A stretch of DNA of 64,000 bases from a bacterium (lineage in GTDB: Bacteria; Sysuimicrobiota; Sysuimicrobiia; Sysuimicrobiales; Segetimicrobiaceae): assembly GCA_035308905.1 (NCBI GenBank), contig DATGFS010000033.1:1-64000 (forward strand). Direction: 5' to 3'. This document shows positions 17,789-25,766 of the stretch, piece after piece. Each line of letters starts with the position of its first letter. The stretch's first letter is position 1. Under the pieces are notes generated by a model. That model did no database searches, was not told where the DNA came from, and was given only the letters and a program-made list of their open reading frames with translations. The translations under genes and the position numbers were made by a program.

Positions 17789-18421
17789 ATGAACAGGCCT
17801 CAGAAGCGATCGAGGGTCGGTCTGGTGGGTAGATTTCTGGTGGTTCTTGTGCCACTGTTGGTAATCGTAGGCTCGGCGTCAGCCTCGACAATCGACCTGA
17901 CGTACACAAACTTGATGGGCCTGCCGCAGGGCACGATTACCTTCGGTACGGTCGACGTTACTAGCGGCAGCCTTTTGTGGACGGCCGACAGTTTTTCGTT
18001 TGGTGGTATTACCTATACGCCAGTCGGCACGAATGTGCAGTGCTGGGATACGACGACGACTGGAAGAACGGCGTGCACCGCCGACGGTTTCGGCAAGACA
18101 CTAAACACCTTCAGCCTCAGCAACGGTTCATGCACGCCAAATTCCGTCAACGGCAATGGAAAGTTTTGTAACCCTTGGACCGATTTGACGGCCGATACAA
18201 CCGGCGGCTACGTTATGCACGCTAAGTACACCTCATCAAACGGCGGTTCCTGCACGGGATGGTTTGGAAGCTTTGCGCCCAGCGGTCAAACCGGAACCAA
18301 CGGCTGCAACCTCAGCGCCGTTCCGGAGCCGGGAACAGCGTTGCTTGTCGTAACGGCTCTCCCGGGTTTCGTCGGGCTCATCGTGGCGCGTCGTCGGCAG
18401 TTCTTCCGTCCGCACGCTTGA
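17789..18421 (+). CDS. PEP-CTERM sorting-domain protein 2
   Basis: 210 residues with AGGAG 7 nt before the ATG. An N-terminal signal peptide ('LVGRFLVVLVPLLVIVGSASAS') precedes a Gly/Thr/Ser/Asn-rich beta domain that contains six cysteines ('VQCWD', 'RTACTADG', 'GSCTPNS', 'KFCNPW', 'GGSCTGW', 'NGCNLS'), probably disulphide-bonded outside the cell. The tail has the sorting signal 'VPEPGTALLVV', a hydrophobic stretch and 'ARRRQFFRPHA'. It should be processed by the exosortase at 13702-14727. It differs in sequence from PEP-CTERM protein 1 apart from the sorting signal. Confidence 0.9.
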   Translation: MNRPQKRSRVGLVGRFLVVLVPLLVIVGSASASTIDLTYTNLMGLPQGTITFGTVDVTSGSLLWTADSFSFGGITYTPVGTNVQCWDTTTTGRTACTADGFGKTLNTFSLSNGSCTPNSVNGNGKFCNPWTDLTADTTGGYVMHAKYTSSNGGSCTGWFGSFAPSGQTGTNGCNLSAVPEPGTALLVVTALPGFVGLIVARRRQFFRPHA

Positions 18422-18501
18422 ATTTTGAGGAACTCGTCGGATCGGTGCGACAGCGGTCAGGTGGAGGGACAAGACAGCGCCCGGTAGGCTAGAAGGCGGC
18501 G

Positions 18502-19002
18502 ATGAGAGAGAAGGGTCCGTTGATGCCGATCCGGGGGGAGAGCATCGAGGCCGCGCCGCAGGATATCACCGATCTTCTCGTTACGCTAATAGCGATAGAG
18601 ACCCGACTGCTTCGGCTCGTGCGGGCGGGTGATCGAGAAGTCCCGGTTGACGACGTCACGACCGAACTCACGGTGCTGTCTCGTGATCTCAAGCGGTGCT
18701 ACCGGAGGATCGGAGATCTCGCGGAACGCCGGGACCTCGGCTTCACGACGCAGAGGAAAGTGGGCCGCCTGCGGGATCAGTGTATCTGGCTGTACCGAAA
18801 GGCGGTGAGCGAGCGGGCCTTTTTTAGAAAGCTCGTCCTGGAAGCAGGGCTGCGGCGCCTCATTTCCGAGGAAGCGTTCGGCATCTATCAGGAGATACTC
18901 TGGGTAGAAGACGAAGAACGCCGGCTGGGCAAGGATGACGCCTCCGTCGTCGCACTGCTCTCCGCCGAGTCGGAGGTGCCGTCGGTCCCACCGTCCGCCT
19001 GA
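18502..19002 (+). CDS. Conserved-looking helical protein of unknown function
   Basis: 166 residues, mainly helical and charged, with a long central stretch of heptad-like pattern ('DLLVTLIAIETRLLRLVRAG', 'LTVLSRDLKRCYRRIGDLAE'). There is no signal peptide, no membrane segment and no motif I recognise. It lies 80 bp after PEP-CTERM gene 2 on the same strand and converges on the CBS-GGDEF gene, with a shared hairpin between them. A start at the second ATG (residue 8) is also possible. Coding character is good; the function is not known. Confidence 0.65.
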   Translation: MREKGPLMPIRGESIEAAPQDITDLLVTLIAIETRLLRLVRAGDREVPVDDVTTELTVLSRDLKRCYRRIGDLAERRDLGFTTQRKVGRLRDQCIWLYRKAVSERAFFRKLVLEAGLRRLISEEAFGIYQEILWVEDEERRLGKDDASVVALLSAESEVPSVPPSA

Positions 19003-19019
19003 CCGGTGGGCCGGTCAGG
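18998..19019. terminator. Hairpin between convergent genes (probable bidirectional terminator)
   Basis: CCTGACCGG and CCGGTCAGG pair perfectly (9 bp, loop TGGG) between the convergent genes at 18502-19002 and 19025-20341. The left arm includes the stop codon of the upstream gene. No T-run follows on either strand, so efficiency is uncertain. Confidence 0.5.
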
Positions 19020-19024
19020 GGGCG

Positions 19025-20341
19025 TCATTCGGGGACGTGTTTCGCTAGGGTCCGTGCCATTGGCCGATTGAGCGCCGCCAGGATTGCTTTGGTCACCGCG
19101 TGTTCGAGGTCCGGCGCGCGCGCGCTGCCGATTAAGGTGCGCGGTTCGTTTGCGGACCTCGATAACACCGTGACGACCAACCTCTCCATAGACGTGGGAA
19201 CCTCTGTCAATTCCTCCAGTACGTAATTGCCCGCGTCTCCAACCGTCTGCCGGATCGCGTCGAGTGTTGCCTCGGCCACGAGGAACAGCGTGCCTTGGCC
19301 GTGGACGTGGCCGGCGGCGCGTCCTACGCTCTCGCGCTCTCCCAATCTCAGCGCAACCGTGGCCGCACTTCCCCTGTCCTCGGTCTGTAACGTTACGTCC
19401 ATGAGTTGTAGACGCGGCTCCCGTCGCCCGGCCGTCGTGACCGGCTGATCAGCGGGGAGTGCGGCCTTCGTCCCTTCATTCCGTCTGGACGCAGGCTCGG
19501 CAGCCCGCCTGGCCTCCTTTTCGGTTGTGGACGCCAGGCTGGCGAGCGTCAGCAGGTCCTCGACGGTCGTCGCGATGTGTCCCCGCGTCCGCACCTCGGC
19601 GCGACGTCCGCCGGCCACTCCGACACTAGCCGTGACGCGGGGGGGCCCTCCGGCCATGTCACCGGAGATCGCCACCACATCCCGAATCCGCTGTGCCAGT
19701 TCGCGCGCGTCGCCCTCGGGCCGTGTCGTGGCTATGGCAAACTCGTCGCCGCCATATCGGCAAAGCAGGTCGATCCTCTCGTCCACGAGGCTGCCGAGCA
19801 AACTCGCCACGGAGCACAGCATCTCGTCACCGATGACGTGGCCGAGGATCTTGTTCACCGCGCCGAAGCTGTCAAGGTCGATGAACAGCACCATAATCTC
19901 ATGCCCGCGCTCCAACGCCGCCATTGCCCATGCCCGCAGGGCTGTCGACGTCGGCAGACCGGTCAAGGGGTCACTCTGCTGGCTCTGCCTGCGGAGGATC
20001 GCCGTCGCGGAAATTTGGCCGACGATCTTTCCGTCTTCGGCCACCGGCAACACGTCAACCCGATGGCGGGACATGAGGGCGTATGCTTGTAGCAGCGGGA
20101 GTCCTGGCGTCACCGCGACGGCGCCCGGGGTCATGACCTCGGCAACCGGTCGGTACGGCGGCGCGGCGAGCAGTTGTAGCGGGGTGACGATGCCCAGGAT
20201 GCGGTCTGCTTCAACGACCGGCGCCGCCGCCAGGCGCTGTTCTTTGATCAACTTCGCCGCCGCTGCGACGGTGTCGCGGCCGGTCAGTGAAACGGCAGTC
20301 GGCACCATGACGTCCGCGACGATGAAGAAGACGTCGTTCAT
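19025..20341 (-). CDS. CBS-pair plus GGDEF diguanylate cyclase with unusual C-terminal repeats
   Basis: 438 residues. Two N-terminal CBS domains (about residues 8-115; 'VADVMVPTAVSLTGRD' and 'VAEVMTPGAVAVTPGL') are followed by a GGDEF domain with intact 'RYGGDEFAIA' and metal site 'VLFIDLDSFGAVNK', so c-di-GMP synthesis is expected. The residues upstream do not form the RxxD inhibitory site. After a charged linker, two repeats (about residues 320-435) share a beta-strand then 'EATLDAIRQ' or 'KAILAALNR' helix pattern, loosely like the LeuA regulatory domain. CBS domains usually sense adenine nucleotides. It may link c-di-GMP to exopolysaccharide production; the C-terminal assignment is only a suggestion. 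Confidence 0.9.
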   Translation of the reverse strand: MNDVFFIVADVMVPTAVSLTGRDTVAAAAKLIKEQRLAAAPVVEADRILGIVTPLQLLAAPPYRPVAEVMTPGAVAVTPGLPLLQAYALMSRHRVDVLPVAEDGKIVGQISATAILRRQSQQSDPLTGLPTSTALRAWAMAALERGHEIMVLFIDLDSFGAVNKILGHVIGDEMLCSVASLLGSLVDERIDLLCRYGGDEFAIATTRPEGDARELAQRIRDVVAISGDMAGGPPRVTASVGVAGGRRAEVRTRGHIATTVEDLLTLASLASTTEKEARRAAEPASRRNEGTKAALPADQPVTTAGRREPRLQLMDVTLQTEDRGSAATVALRLGERESVGRAAGHVHGQGTLFLVAEATLDAIRQTVGDAGNYVLEELTEVPTSMERLVVTVLSRSANEPRTLIGSARAPDLEHAVTKAILAALNRPMARTLAKHVPE

Positions 20342-20520
20342 CGCGTCACTATCGGTGACGGCCGAGGCGCGGGCGGCGGAAGCACATGAATAGCCGGAAA
20401 CGCGCCAAGCCGACGGAGATGAGCCGGCATCTCAGCACAGGCTCCGCAGTCAGGCACCGTGATCGTCAAACCTTGCCCCACGCCTAAATTTACGCTCGCT
20501 GGTATGATGAAGGCATCCAC
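20338..20520 (-). CDS. Possible 60-residue protein coupled to the GGDEF gene
   Basis: The frame starts at a GTG inside motif copy 3 and its TGA overlaps the GGDEF start codon (ATGA), an arrangement typical of coupled genes here. The product has a CGAC motif ('VPDCGACAEMPAHLRR') and a Pro-rich tail. No Shine-Dalgarno precedes it. If motif copy 3 is a promoter element, this frame would not be translated from that GTG. It is listed as a possibility. Confidence 0.3.
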   Translation of the reverse strand: MDAFIIPASVNLGVGQGLTITVPDCGACAEMPAHLRRLGAFPAIHVLPPPAPRPSPIVTR

Positions 20521-20532
20521 CGTCCGGTTGAA
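20513..20532 (-). promoter_or_regulatory. Shared 20-nt upstream motif, copy 3
   Basis: GCATCCACCGTCCGGTTGAA on the plus strand, nearly identical to copy 1 (17 of 20 positions). In the direction of transcription it reads TTCAACCGGACGGTGGATGC and lies 171 nt upstream of the CBS-GGDEF gene, between that gene and the sensor-kinase-like gene. Downstream of it comes TTCATCATACC. Confidence 0.5.
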
Positions 20533-20552
20533 TTAAGCGCCCATGCTGGCGA

Positions 20553-21458
20553 CTACCGGCCTATCCTCCGGCCACCGTGTGCGGTTCTGGCGCGGTGCCG
20601 ACGGTGGTCGAGCGCGACTGGAAGGGCGGCCTTGACGCAAGCTCCCCGCTCGGGATCGTTTGAGGTCTCCAGAGTTCCGCCGAGCGCCTCAGCCAAGTTT
20701 CTCGCCCAGCCTAACTCAGCACTGTTCGAGAGCGTCGCCGGACGACGCCGACACGCGATCCCGTCGCTCACGATCTGCAACGTCGCGAGGCCTCTGCGCT
20801 GCGAGACGACGACCATGACCCGGCGGGTGTTCGATTGTATGACCGCATTCACCAGACGGTCATAGGCGATCGCACCGAGCGCCCACGCGACGGCCAACGG
20901 AAGGTTAGCAAGTACTTTCGCGCTGCGGATCCTCAAGTGAAATCTAACGGGCGTGGTCCGACGAAAATCGGCGATCATGTGTTGGAGCATCGCGGCGAGA
21001 TCAGGGTCTTCCGTCATCACGGAGTGCAGCAGGTAAATGATCGCCCGGACAGACTTCAAGGCGGAACGCGCCGCGACCATCGCCTTCCGCAACGCCGCCC
21101 TGTCGACGAGGCGCCGCCGGCCCCGGCGGACTTCGCAAGACTCCAAGAGCCAGACGGCGGCGGTAAGGCGCTGCGCCGGACCTTGATGCAGGCTATCGGC
21201 AATGACCGACAGTACGTCCTGAGTGCCGGACGAGCGGTTTCGCGCGACACCGGGACGTTCCGCGTGTTTCGAGCGCCGAGGCACAGGGGCTCCTCCCTTG
21301 ATTGGCCGGAGACGCGGCAGCATCGAGACGGTTCCCTTCGCGGCTGTATCCGATCGACCGGCACGTTCGACTGTCGTGAAAATCGCGCCGTGGAGCTCCC
21401 CTCCGTGCCGCACGTGGCCTTTCTCGCTCAGGAGCCGAGGCAGCATTTGGTGCCGCAT
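20553..21458 (-). CDS. Degenerate NarL-type sensor histidine kinase-like protein
   Basis: 301 residues. 'VIADSLHQGPAQRLTAAVWLLE' matches the HisKA_3 dimerisation helix, keeping the His (about residue 91) but with Gln in place of the usual Asp after it. The ATPase half is eroded: 'YDRLVNAVIQSN' keeps the N-box Asn, yet 'IVSDGIACRRRP' lacks a normal DDGxG, and 'RNLAEALGGTLETSNDPERGACVKAALP' resembles the C-terminal part of the fold. No membrane segment or sensor domain is seen. It may be a weak or regulatory kinase for the response regulator at 16787-17449. An internal ATG at residue 46 is an alternative start. Confidence 0.6.
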   Translation of the reverse strand: MRHQMLPRLLSEKGHVRHGGELHGAIFTTVERAGRSDTAAKGTVSMLPRLRPIKGGAPVPRRSKHAERPGVARNRSSGTQDVLSVIADSLHQGPAQRLTAAVWLLESCEVRRGRRRLVDRAALRKAMVAARSALKSVRAIIYLLHSVMTEDPDLAAMLQHMIADFRRTTPVRFHLRIRSAKVLANLPLAVAWALGAIAYDRLVNAVIQSNTRRVMVVVSQRRGLATLQIVSDGIACRRRPATLSNSAELGWARNLAEALGGTLETSNDPERGACVKAALPVALDHRRHRARTAHGGRRIGR

Positions 21459-21623
21459 ATGACCTCGAAACAGCCGTTCGTATGCTGTGCGATGAGCAGG
21501 GGTACACTTAGACTTCCTACCCAGAATCCACCTCTCAGATTTGTATTGCCGATTCGGACTCGATGGGGCGTGCCTCCCCTTGGAGGGTCATGACAGGTCA
21601 GCCGGCCATGTCGGACGAATGAT

Positions 21624-23486
21624 ATGAACTGGTCCATGGTATTCATGCGGAAGTTGAAGGCACCAGACGCCGGCAGTGGGAAGGCGGGCAGCGCGGCCCA
21701 CGAGGGGGAGACTTTGGACACACACGCCGACACCGGGTTGGTTGCACCGTACGGCGGCGGCCTCGTTGATCTCATTGCTCCAGAGGAGGAACGCCGCGCA
21801 TTCATTGAGCGCGCGATCGGCCTTCGATCGTTGCAGTTGTCGCTCCGGTCGCTCTGCGACATCGAGTTGCTGGCAACCGGAGCGTTCTCGCCTCTCGACC
21901 GGTTTATGGGGCGCGCCGCGTACGAGGCCGTCGTCCGCGACATGCGCCTGCCCGATGGAACACTATGGCCGGTACCCATCGCACTCCCCGTTGCGGATGT
22001 GGCCCTGGTGCGCGAAGGTGAGGACGTGGCGCTTCGCAGCCCCCAAAACGATGTGATCGCGATCATGCGGGTCGAGGAGATCTACCGCCGAGACCCTGCG
22101 TTCGAGGCACGAGGCGTGTTCGGGACGGACGACGCGCGGCACCCGCTTGTCGCGGAGATGAACACTTGGGGGCCGTGGTACGCGTCGGGACCGCTCCGCG
22201 TTGTGAATCTACCGCGACATTACGATTTCACGGAGCTGCGCAGAACGCCCGCCGAGGTGCGCCGACTTCTCGCCGAGCGCGGAACGACGAATGTAGTCGC
22301 GTTCCAGACGCGAAACCCGATGCACCGGGCCCACGAGGAACTCACCAAGCGTGCCGCGGAGCGCGTTCGTGGAACGTTGTTGATTCACCCCGTCGTCGGG
22401 ATGACGAAACCGGGGGATGTCGACCACTACACGAGGGTCCGGTGCTACAAGGCGCTCGTGGGTCGCTATTATGATCCGCAGAAGACCATCCTCAGCCTTC
22501 TTCCGTTGGCGATGCGCATGGCCGGACCGCGGGAAGCCGTGTGGCACGCAATCATCCGCAGGAACTTCGGTGCCAACCATTTCATCGTGGGTCGGGACCA
22601 CGCTGGCCCCGGCATGGACTCCGCCGGCAAGCCATTCTACGGACCGTATGAGGCCCGCGCGCTTGCCGAGTCCGTCCAGGCCGAGATCGGCGTCACGATT
22701 CTGCCGTTCGACGAGTTGGTGCACGTGCCCGATGAGGGGCGCTACGCGGAAGCGCACACCGTGCGCCAAGGCACTCGGGTCCTTTCGTTATCCGGCACGC
22801 AGGTTCGCCGTGATTTTCTAGCCAACGGCCGACCGCTCCCGGCGTGGTTCACGCGTCCGGAGGTCGCGGAAATCCTCGCCAACGCGTACCCGTCCCGGGA
22901 ACAACAGGGTGTTTGCGTATGGTTCACCGGCCTGAGCGCGGCCGGCAAGAGTTCGATCGCGGAGGTGCTTGCGCTCCGACTTATGGAGTGGGGTAGGCAC
23001 GTTACGGTACTGGACGGTGACGTCGTTCGAACGAACCTCTCCGACGGACTGGGATTCGGCCGAGACGATCGGGACACGAATGTCCGGCGCATCGGCTACG
23101 TTGCGGCGGAGATCGTCCGCCACCGCGGCACCGTGATCTGTGCCGCGGTCAGCCCATACCGCGCGACGCGGGCGGAATGTCGGGCGATGATCGGGACTGA
23201 ACACTTCGTAGAGGTGTGGGTTGATACTCCGCTTGACGTGTGCGAGCGACGCGATCCAAAGGGCCTGTACGCGCGCGCGCGCCGAGGAGAGATCAAGGGC
23301 GTCACAGGGATCGACGATCCTTATGAAATGCCGGACGGCGCCGAACTGACGCTCAAGACGACGGATTGCACGCCTGCGGCGAACGTCGACAAGATCCTGC
23401 AATATCTGATCGAGCGGGGATACCTTGGCGGCGCCACAGCGGCTCCGCTATCAGAACGTCGCGCGGGTTCCGACGCGGAGAGATGA
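21624..23486 (+). CDS. Bifunctional ATP sulfurylase / APS kinase
   Basis: 620 residues. The N-terminal ATP sulfurylase part has 'QTRNPMHRAHEEL' (about residue 229) and 'VGRDHAGPGMDSAGKPFYG'; it joins sulfate and ATP to APS. The C-terminal APS kinase part (from about residue 430) has the P-loop 'GLSAAGKSS', 'LDGDVVRTNLSDGLGF' and 'ERRDPKGLYARARRGE', making PAPS. Both halves look intact. About 45 variable residues precede the sulfurylase domain, and the start among several ATGs (21624, 21636, 21645) is uncertain, with no clear Shine-Dalgarno. The epimerase gene overlaps it by 4 nt. With cysC at 7645-8190 the region has two sources of PAPS, which fits sulfated polymer synthesis. Confidence 0.93.
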   Translation: MNWSMVFMRKLKAPDAGSGKAGSAAHEGETLDTHADTGLVAPYGGGLVDLIAPEEERRAFIERAIGLRSLQLSLRSLCDIELLATGAFSPLDRFMGRAAYEAVVRDMRLPDGTLWPVPIALPVADVALVREGEDVALRSPQNDVIAIMRVEEIYRRDPAFEARGVFGTDDARHPLVAEMNTWGPWYASGPLRVVNLPRHYDFTELRRTPAEVRRLLAERGTTNVVAFQTRNPMHRAHEELTKRAAERVRGTLLIHPVVGMTKPGDVDHYTRVRCYKALVGRYYDPQKTILSLLPLAMRMAGPREAVWHAIIRRNFGANHFIVGRDHAGPGMDSAGKPFYGPYEARALAESVQAEIGVTILPFDELVHVPDEGRYAEAHTVRQGTRVLSLSGTQVRRDFLANGRPLPAWFTRPEVAEILANAYPSREQQGVCVWFTGLSAAGKSSIAEVLALRLMEWGRHVTVLDGDVVRTNLSDGLGFGRDDRDTNVRRIGYVAAEIVRHRGTVICAAVSPYRATRAECRAMIGTEHFVEVWVDTPLDVCERRDPKGLYARARRGEIKGVTGIDDPYEMPDGAELTLKTTDCTPAANVDKILQYLIERGYLGGATAAPLSERRAGSDAER

Positions 23487-24565
23487 AACCCACATCTCGA
23501 TTACTCATCACAGGTGGAGCCGGATTCATCGGCTCGCACCTTGCCGAAGCCTTACTCGACACCGGTGCGGCTGTGACCGTTCTGGACGACCTGTCGACCG
23601 GGCGGCGCGAGAACATCGCGGGGTTGCTGCGGCATCCGCGGTTCAGGCTGGTGGAGGGGTCAATATTGGACGAGGTGTTGATGGACGCCGAGATCCGGGA
23701 TTGCGACGAAATCTATCACCTTGCCGCGGCGGTCGGAGTCAAGCTGATCTTCGAGCGCCCGGTTCGCGCGATCAAGATCAACGCCGGAGGTACTGAAAAC
23801 GTTCTGGAAGCAGCCTGTCGGTGGAAGCGCAAAGTCTTTCTCGCCTCGACCTCCGAAGTGTACGGGAAGGATGCGCGTAATGAATCGCCGGGTTTCCGCG
23901 AGACCGATGACATCCGCTTTGGCGTTTCAATGCGGTGGTGCTACGCATCAGCGAAGATCCTCGACGAGTATCAGGCACGCGCCCGCTACCAGGAAAACGG
24001 ACTGCCCGTGGTGATCGGGCGCTATTTTAACACCGTCGGTCCCCGACAAGTCGGCGCGTACGGCATGGTGATGCCCCGGCTGGTTCAACAAGCCTTGGAG
24101 GGCAGACCGTTGACCGTGTACGGCGACGGGACGCAGGTCAGGAGTTTCACCTGGGTAGGTGATGCGGTGAAAGCGACGGTGGCGCTGATGGCGCATCCGG
24201 GTGCGGTGGGAGAAATCTACAACATCGGCAGCGACGAAGCCGTCTCGGTGATCGAATTGGCCGAACGGATCAAGCGGGCGACGGGCACTGCCTCGAAGAT
24301 CGAGTTCGTACCTTACAAAGAGGCCTACGGTGAAGGGTTTGAAGATGCACACCACCGAGTGCCCGACATCTCCAAACTCCGCACGGCGATTGGATACCGC
24401 CCGACCCGGACGCTCGACGAGATCTTGTCTGGTGTGATCGCCGCCTTTCGGGCGCAAGACGGTGAGGATCCTGCTGCGCCCGGAGGGACTGCCGACAGCG
24501 GTGAGTCGGGCGGTGCGGGAGGCAGGCCGGCACGCACTGCTCAGGCGGCAGAGGGCGCGTCATAA
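23483..24565 (+). CDS. NAD-dependent nucleotide-sugar epimerase/dehydratase (extended SDR)
   Basis: 360 residues, starting at the ATG whose ATGA overlaps the stop of the sulfurylase gene. The Rossmann motif is 'ITGGAGFIGSHLAEAL'. 'LASTSEVYG' supplies the catalytic Ser/Thr and 'YASAKILDEY' the YxxxK pair. 'RYFNTVGPRQ' and 'FTWVGDAVKATVALM' are typical of UDP-glucose 4-epimerase and UDP-glucuronate decarboxylase relatives. The last 35 residues are low-complexity. It probably makes a nucleotide sugar for the exopolysaccharide; the exact reaction is not decided by sequence. Confidence 0.9.
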   Translation: MKPTSRLLITGGAGFIGSHLAEALLDTGAAVTVLDDLSTGRRENIAGLLRHPRFRLVEGSILDEVLMDAEIRDCDEIYHLAAAVGVKLIFERPVRAIKINAGGTENVLEAACRWKRKVFLASTSEVYGKDARNESPGFRETDDIRFGVSMRWCYASAKILDEYQARARYQENGLPVVIGRYFNTVGPRQVGAYGMVMPRLVQQALEGRPLTVYGDGTQVRSFTWVGDAVKATVALMAHPGAVGEIYNIGSDEAVSVIELAERIKRATGTASKIEFVPYKEAYGEGFEDAHHRVPDISKLRTAIGYRPTRTLDEILSGVIAAFRAQDGEDPAAPGGTADSGESGGAGGRPARTAQAAEGAS

Positions 24566-24697
24566 TCTCTTCGGCCTTGTCGGCTCCGACCTCGATCGGC
24601 TTTGATATCGGTGCGCTGGGCACAACCGTAAGCGGCGAACGATTTCGCCCCGGTGCCGCAGGATAGGAGTTTTGGTTCCGAGAAACCCGGAGGCACC

Positions 24698-25732
24698 ATG
24701 GCTTTGGCGGGCATTGGCGAACGCCTTCGCAACGCGCGCACGGCCCGCGGCCTGACGCTTGAGGACATCGAAGCAGCGACGCGCATCAAGCGCCGCTACT
24801 TGGACGCCCTCGAACGTGAAGCGTGGGACGAACTGCCCGGCACCACATACGGCCGCGGGTTCCTCGCATCCTACGCGCGGCAGCTCGGCATCTCCGCCGA
24901 TGAGATCCTGGGTCTCTACCCGTCTCAATCTGCCGGTGGTCCGGCGGCCGCGGTTCCGAGGCCGGTTGAGGTCCGGATCACGCCGGCGAATCCGCAGTCG
25001 CGTCTCCGGCGGATTATCACCGCGATCGCGGTCGTCTTCGTCGCGGGCGCGGTCGTGCTCGCCTACATTCTCGTGGGACAGCTGCGGCAGTTTGCCGCGA
25101 CCCGTCCGCGGCCGGAGGCGGCCGCGCCGGGCGGTGCCGGCGGACCCGCCGGGTCTCCGCCCGGCGCGACCCAACCGGCGGGTGCGCCCGCGGTGACGCC
25201 GACGTCTGGGGGACAGGCGGCGGGTGCGCCGCCGGCCACACCCGGCGCCCCGGGGCAAACCGTCACTCCCACCGGCGGACAGAATGTCGTGGTCAGCGCG
25301 CTGGCGACAGATCGGTCCTGGGTGCGGGTGGTCTCCGATGGCTCCGTGGTGTTCGAGGGATTCGTGAGCGCCGGCGATCACCAGGTGTGGGAGGGAAAGC
25401 ATCAGGTCAGCCTGCGGGTGGGCAACGCCAGCGCCTTGGATCTGTCGGTGAACGGTCAGAACGTCGGCCGGCTCGGCAACCCGGGCGACGTCGTGGAGCG
25501 GACGTTTACGTCCGGCGCCCCCGGCGGGACCGCGCCGGCGGCGCCCACGGCTCCGCCCGCCACGACCCCGGCGGCCGCTCCGCCCGCCACGCCCCCGGCC
25601 CGGCCGGCGGCCCCGGCTCCCGCGCCCGTCGCCCCGGCGCCGGCCACACCACGCCCCGCGCCGGCCCCGCCCGCTCCGCCGAACGCGCCGGCGGTGACCC
25701 CGACGAATCCGGCCCCGACCCAGCACCAATGA
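24698..25732 (+). CDS. RodZ-like helix-turn-helix membrane protein
   Basis: 344 residues from the ATG with GGAGG at 24689-24693. An N-terminal Xre-type helix-turn-helix (residues about 5-70, 'IGERLRNARTARGLTLEDIE', 'LPGTTYGRGFLASYARQLGI') precedes a membrane segment (about 106-127), a Pro/Gly/Ala linker, a DUF4115-type beta domain (about 200-270, 'DRSWVRVVSDGSVVFEG'), and a long Pro/Ala-rich tail. RodZ links MreB to cell-wall synthesis. It is the first gene of the GC-rich segment and precedes cinA by 34 bp. An open frame upstream to 24653 lacks a ribosome-binding site. Confidence 0.85.
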   Translation: MALAGIGERLRNARTARGLTLEDIEAATRIKRRYLDALEREAWDELPGTTYGRGFLASYARQLGISADEILGLYPSQSAGGPAAAVPRPVEVRITPANPQSRLRRIITAIAVVFVAGAVVLAYILVGQLRQFAATRPRPEAAAPGGAGGPAGSPPGATQPAGAPAVTPTSGGQAAGAPPATPGAPGQTVTPTGGQNVVVSALATDRSWVRVVSDGSVVFEGFVSAGDHQVWEGKHQVSLRVGNASALDLSVNGQNVGRLGNPGDVVERTFTSGAPGGTAPAAPTAPPATTPAAAPPATPPARPAAPAPAPVAPAPATPRPAPAPPAPPNAPAVTPTNPAPTQHQ

Positions 25733-25766
25733 CGGCGACTGTTCGATGGCACGGGGGGTGCGCGCG

